From Salvelinus alpinus (lineage: Eukaryota; Chordata; Actinopteri; Salmoniformes; Salmonidae): a DNA stretch of 64,000 nt. Location of the stretch: assembly GCF_045679555.1 (NCBI RefSeq), contig NC_092091.1, positions 76,874,461-76,938,460 of the forward strand, written 5' to 3'. The position numbers were made by a program, and so were the translations under genes. The notes beneath the pieces are model-generated. The model saw only the letters and a list, made by a program, of their open reading frames with translations, made no database searches and had not been told where the DNA came from. This document shows positions 59,152-64,000 of the stretch, one piece after another (position 1 is the stretch's first letter; every line of letters starts with the position of its first letter).

Positions 59152-61243
59152 AATACAGTGTGACTAACATGACACACCACTAGTAGATCACTAATACAGT
59201 GTGATTAACATGACACACCACTAGTAGATCAATAATACAGTGTGATTAACATGACACACCACTAGTAGATCAATAATACAGTGTGATTAACATGACACAC
59301 CACTAGTAGATCAATAATACAGTGTGATTAACATGACACACCACTAGTAGATCAATAATACAGTGTGATTAACATGACACACCACTAGTAGATCAATAAT
59401 ACAGTGTGATTAACATGACACACCACTAGTAGATCAATAATACAGTGTGATTAACATGACACACCACTGGTAGATCAATAATACAGTGTGATTAACATGA
59501 CACACCACTAGTAGATCGCTAATACAGTGTGATTAACATGACACACCACTAGTAGATCAATAAAACAGTGTGATTAACATGGCACACCACTAGTAGATCA
59601 ATAATACAGTGTGATTAACATGACACACCGCTAGTAGATCAATAATACAGTGTGATTAACATGACACACAACTAGTAGATCAATAATACAGTGTGATTAA
59701 CATGACACACCACTAGTAGATCAATAATACAGTGTGATTAACATGACACACCACTAGTAGATCAATAATACAGTGTGATTAACATGACACACCACTAGTA
59801 GATCACTAATACAGTGTGATTAACATGACACACCACTAGTAGATCACTAATACAGTGTGATTAACATGACACACCACTAGTAGATCACTAATACAGTGTG
59901 ATTAACATGACACACCACTAGTAGATCACTAATACAGTGTGATTAACATGACACACCACTAGTATATCACTAATACAGTGTGATTAACATGGCACACCAC
60001 TAGTAGATCAATAATACAGTGTGATTAACATGACACACCACTAGTAGATCAATAATACAGTGTGATTAACATGGCACACCACTAGTAGATCAATAATACA
60101 GTGTGATTAACATGGCACACCACTAGTAGATCAATAATACAGTGTGATTAACATGACACACCGCTAGTAGATCAACAATACAGTGTGATTAACATGACAC
60201 ACCACAAGTAGATCAGTAATACAGTGTGATTAACATGACACACCACTAGTAGATCAATAATACAGTGTGATTAACATGACACACCACTAGTAGATCAATA
60301 ATACAGTGTGATTAACATGACACACCACTAGTAGATCAATAATACAGTGTGATTAACATGACACACCACTAGTAGATCAATAATACAGTGTGATTAACAT
60401 GACACACCACTAGTAGATCAATAATACAGTGTGATTAACATGGCACACCACTAGTAGATCAATAATACAGTGTGATTAACATGACACACCACTAGTAGAT
60501 CAATAATACAGTGTGATTAACATGACACACCACTAGTAGATCAATAATACAGTGTGATTAACATGGCACACCACTAGTAGATCAATAATACAGTGTGATT
60601 AACATGACACACCACTAGTAGATCAATAATACAGTGTGATTAACATGACACACCACTAGTAGATCAATAATACATTGTGATTAACATGACACACCACTAG
60701 TAGATCAATAATACAGTGTGATTAACATGACACACCACTAGTAGATCAATAATACAGTGTGATTAACATGTCACACCACTAGTAGATCAATAATACAGTG
60801 TGATTAACATGACATCACTAGTAGATCAATAATACAGTGTGATTAACATGACACACCACTAGTAGATCAATAATACAGTGTGATTAACATGACACACCAC
60901 TAGTAGATCAATAATACAGTGTGATTAACATGACACACCACTAGTAGATCAATAACACAGTGTGATTAACATGACACACCACTAGTAGATCACTAATACA
61001 GTGTGATTAACATGACACACCACTAGTAGATCACTAATACAGTGTGATTAACATGACACACCACTAGTAGATCAATAATACAGTGTGATTAACATGACAC
61101 ATCACTAGTAGATCAATAATACAGTGTGATTAACATGACACACCACTAGTAGATCAATAATACAGTGTGATTAACATGACACACCACAAGTAGATCAGTA
61201 ATACAGTGTGATTAACATGACACACCACTAGTAGATCAATAAT
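59152..61243. repeat. 41-bp satellite array, block B
   Basis: Continues block A in phase after the retrotransposon. 59152-59883 repeats the order of variant units in 52990-53720, so an 861-bp (21-unit) higher-order repeat exists. GATCACTAAT variants cluster near 59790-59960. Confidence 0.95.
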
Positions 61244-62224
61244 TGTCAAGTTTTGACCTCTTTCTTGTGCAATTCCCCACTTGAAAAGGACAGTCCCTCC
61301 ACATGAAGATTTTAACTGGATTTCACTCAATAAACAGCCATGGAATCAGTTGTTTGTCTTTTATTTACCATTCTTTGGTTGGCAGTAAACAGGTGAAAAA
61401 CCTCAAAAAAGAGATGACAAATACAAGTTATTATTTGAGTTGACAGCCTAATTAAATACACAAAATTATCCACATTCACCTCAGATAAACACATTTCTGC
61501 CATTATAAAATACAAGGTTTCCACTTTTAAGCAAATGTTTCCCAAAATAGAAACCCACCATTTTTAATCAAATGAGCAGAATCTGTATATTTATCTAAAT
61601 TTGCATTTTAGCCAAATACATTCAAAATATTTTTAGTAGTAAAAAATTACATTTATTTTCTAATCAGTAGTTTTAAACAGACAAATCTTTCATTTTTTAG
61701 CCAAAGATTTTTTAGACTATACATTTGTTACTGAATTAAGAACTTGGTTTACTAAGATTTCTACAAAGTTTAAATTACTTTTAACCATTTCAAACAAGTT
61801 CTTTGTCAACAATGAATTTGGCTCTTCTTACTTTTCCTTTATACCCCACAAACAACATTTGAAGTTATAAATACCACTGCAAAAGTCCTATCAAAGTTAA
61901 GAGTTAAGAGTCTGTGTTTTCCAGAGTATCATTAGCAGTGCACTGCTTAAGTCAGTATAGTCAAGCATGGCCAATATGGCGCTTACCGGCTGTCTTTCAC
62001 AGTTTTGTGGAGGGCTTGGACTTGCACAGTCACCTTGATCACAAAGATAAAGTTTCCTTGGTCTTGTGGTGTTATAAATGCTCCTTTCACTGCGGTCTAA
62101 AGACAACAGCAGAGCCAGGTGCTGGCACGCCCTGATTGCCTGGAAGATTTGTTCCACCTGGTTCACCACTGATTGAAGGAGGAGGAGTTTCACCACTGAG
62201 GAGCTCCCAGGCAGTTTGTCAGCA
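61244..62224 (-). mobile_element. 981-bp insertion with TG...CA ends, candidate solo LTR
   Basis: Breaks the satellite between two copies of CAATAAT (61237-61243, 62225-62231). Ends are TGTCAAG and GTCAGCA. On the minus strand it has a TATA-like CATTTATAACACC (about 62070), a donor-like CCG|GTAAGCG and a poly(A) signal AATAAA near 61356, about 110 bp before its end. These fit an LTR read on minus, but 7 bp is long for an LTR target duplication and the family is unknown to me. Confidence 0.55.
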
Positions 62225-64000
62225 CAATAATACAGTGTGATTAACATGACACACCACTAGTAGATCAATAATACAGTGTGATTAACATGACACACCACTA
62301 GTAGATCAATAATACAGTGTGATTAACATGACACACCACTAGTAGATCAATAATACTGTGTGATTAACATGACACACCACTAGTAGATTACTAATACAGT
62401 GTGATTAACATGGCACACCGCTAGTAGACCAATAATACAGTGTGATTAACATGACACACCACTAGTAGATCAGTATTACAGTGTGATTAACATGACACAC
62501 CACTAGTAGATCAATAATACAGTGTGATTAATATGACACACCACTAGTAGATCAATAATACAGTGTGATTAACATGACACATCACTAGTAGATCAATAAT
62601 ACAGTGTGATTAACATGACACACCACTAGTAGATCAATAATACAGTGTGATTAACATGACATCACTAGTAGATCAATAATACAGTGTGATTAACATGACA
62701 CATCACTAGTAGATCAATAATACAGTGTGATTAACATGACATCACTAGTAGATCAATAATACAGTGTGATTAACATGACACACCGCTAGTAGATCAATAA
62801 TACAGTGTGATTAACATGACACACCACTAGTAGATCAATAATACAGTGTGATTAACATGGCACACCACTAGTAGATCAATAATACAGTGTGATTAACATG
62901 ACACACCACTAGTAGATCAATAACACAGTGTGATTAACATGACACACCACTAGTAGATCAATAATACAGTGTGATTAACATGGCACACCACTAGTAGATC
63001 AATAATACAGTGTGATTAACATGACACATCACTAGTAGATCAATAATACAGTGTGATTAACATGACACTGCTAGTAGATCAATAATACAGTGTGATTAAC
63101 ATGACACACCACTAGTAGATCAATAACACAGTGTGATTAACATGACACACCACTAGTAGATCAATAATACAGTGTGATTAACATGACACACCACTAGTAG
63201 ATCAATAATACAGTGTGATTAACGTGACACACCACTAGTAGATCAATAAAACAGTGTGATAAACATGAACCCCCCTAGTAGATCAATAATACAGTATGAT
63301 TAACATGACACACCAGTAGTAGATCAATAATACAGTGTGATTAACATGACACACCACTAGTAGATCAATAATACAGTGTGATTAACATGACGCACCACTA
63401 GTAGATCAATAATACAGTGTGATTAACATGACACACCACTAGTAGATCAATAATACAGTGTGATTAACATGACACACCACTAGTAGATCAATAATACAGT
63501 GTGATTAACATGACACACCACTAGTAGATCAATAACACAGTGTGATTAACATGACACACCACTAGTAGATCAATAATACAGTGTGATTAACATGGCACAC
63601 CACTAGTAGATCAATAATACAGTGTGATTAACATGACACACCACTAGTAGATCAATAATACAGTGTGATTAACATGACACACCACTAGTAGATCAATAAT
63701 ACAGTGTGATTAACATGACACACCGCTAGTAGATCAATAATACAGTGTGATTAACATGACACACCACTAGTAGATCAATAATACAGTGTGATTAACATGA
63801 CACACCACTAGTAGATCAATAATACTGTGTGATTAACATGACACACCACTAGTAGATCGCTAATACAGTGTGATTAACATGACACACCACTAGTAGATCA
63901 ATAATACAGTGTGATTAACATGACACACCACTAGTAGATCAATAATACTGTGTGATTAACATGACACACCACTAGTAGATTACTAATACAGTGTGATTAA
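62225..64000. repeat. 41-bp satellite array, block C (runs off the window)
   Basis: Same 41-bp unit, about 43 copies, with shorter variants (ATGACATCACTAG, ATGACACTGCTAG) near 62650-62760 and 63065. The array continues past the window end. Confidence 0.95.

Noticed and set aside
52195..64000. A CRISPR-like array
   Set aside because: There are no spacers; it is a contiguous 41-bp satellite in a vertebrate genome.

Overview
The window is vertebrate nuclear DNA from a salmonid fish. It carries an HpaI-type tRNA SINE, a Sleeping Beauty-type Tc1 copy, several other salmonid Tc1-like elements, L2 and Rex1-like LINEs, and introns with good splice sites. Most of the sequence is repeats. I can support one host gene, on the minus strand, running from about 42.4 kb down to about 14.9 kb.

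That gene, read 5' to 3' on the minus strand, has these exons: a first coding exon (42158-42401); two short related linker exons (41715-41828, 39985-40074); a B-box zinc-finger exon (39436-39733); a 43-nt exon (38091-38133); five fibronectin type III (FN3) exons (37616-37885, 37272-37538, 36776-37045, 35156-35425, 33903-34172); and one giant exon (about 14965-18819) coding for a very large inducible GTPase (VLIG/GVIN/URGCP-like). I checked splice phases by hand and every junction is compatible, so a single B-box/FN3/VLIG protein is possible. This is the likely immune gene of the region. The giant exon has a one-base frameshift near its C-terminus. The last three FN3 exons are recent tandem copies, and the last two of them are separated by duplicated LINE fragments. 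The last intron (about 15 kb) holds a 4.7-kb array of 66-bp repeats and a nest of LINE, hAT and Tc1 pieces.

Layout: 1-8.6 kb is the left member of a pair of paralogous blocks, with a solo LTR, a 3.7-kb L2 LINE and a perfect inverted repeat. 8.9-14.2 kb holds Tc1 and LINE fragments plus micro/minisatellites. 14.9-42.4 kb is the gene. 42.6-44.7 kb is a dead Sleeping Beauty-type element that itself carries an insertion at TTAA. 45.9-46.5 kb is a 67-bp minisatellite. 48.0-52.1 kb is the right paralogous block, with a hAT MITE, a Tc1 fragment and a palindromic MITE. From 52.2 kb to the end runs a 41-bp satellite, interrupted by a 5296-bp chromodomain Ty3/Gypsy retrotransposon whose two 513-bp LTRs look identical (53856-59151), and by a 981-bp TG...CA insertion (61244-62224).

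The two paralogous blocks flank the gene and act as each other's control: each lacks an insertion seen in the other, and the left one keeps unamplified seeds of the 41-bp satellite. The retrotransposon shows an 11-nt self-complementarity between its primer-binding site and its own LTR, as in self-priming Tf1/sushi elements. Coordinates and motif reading were done by eye; no alignment or database search was run.
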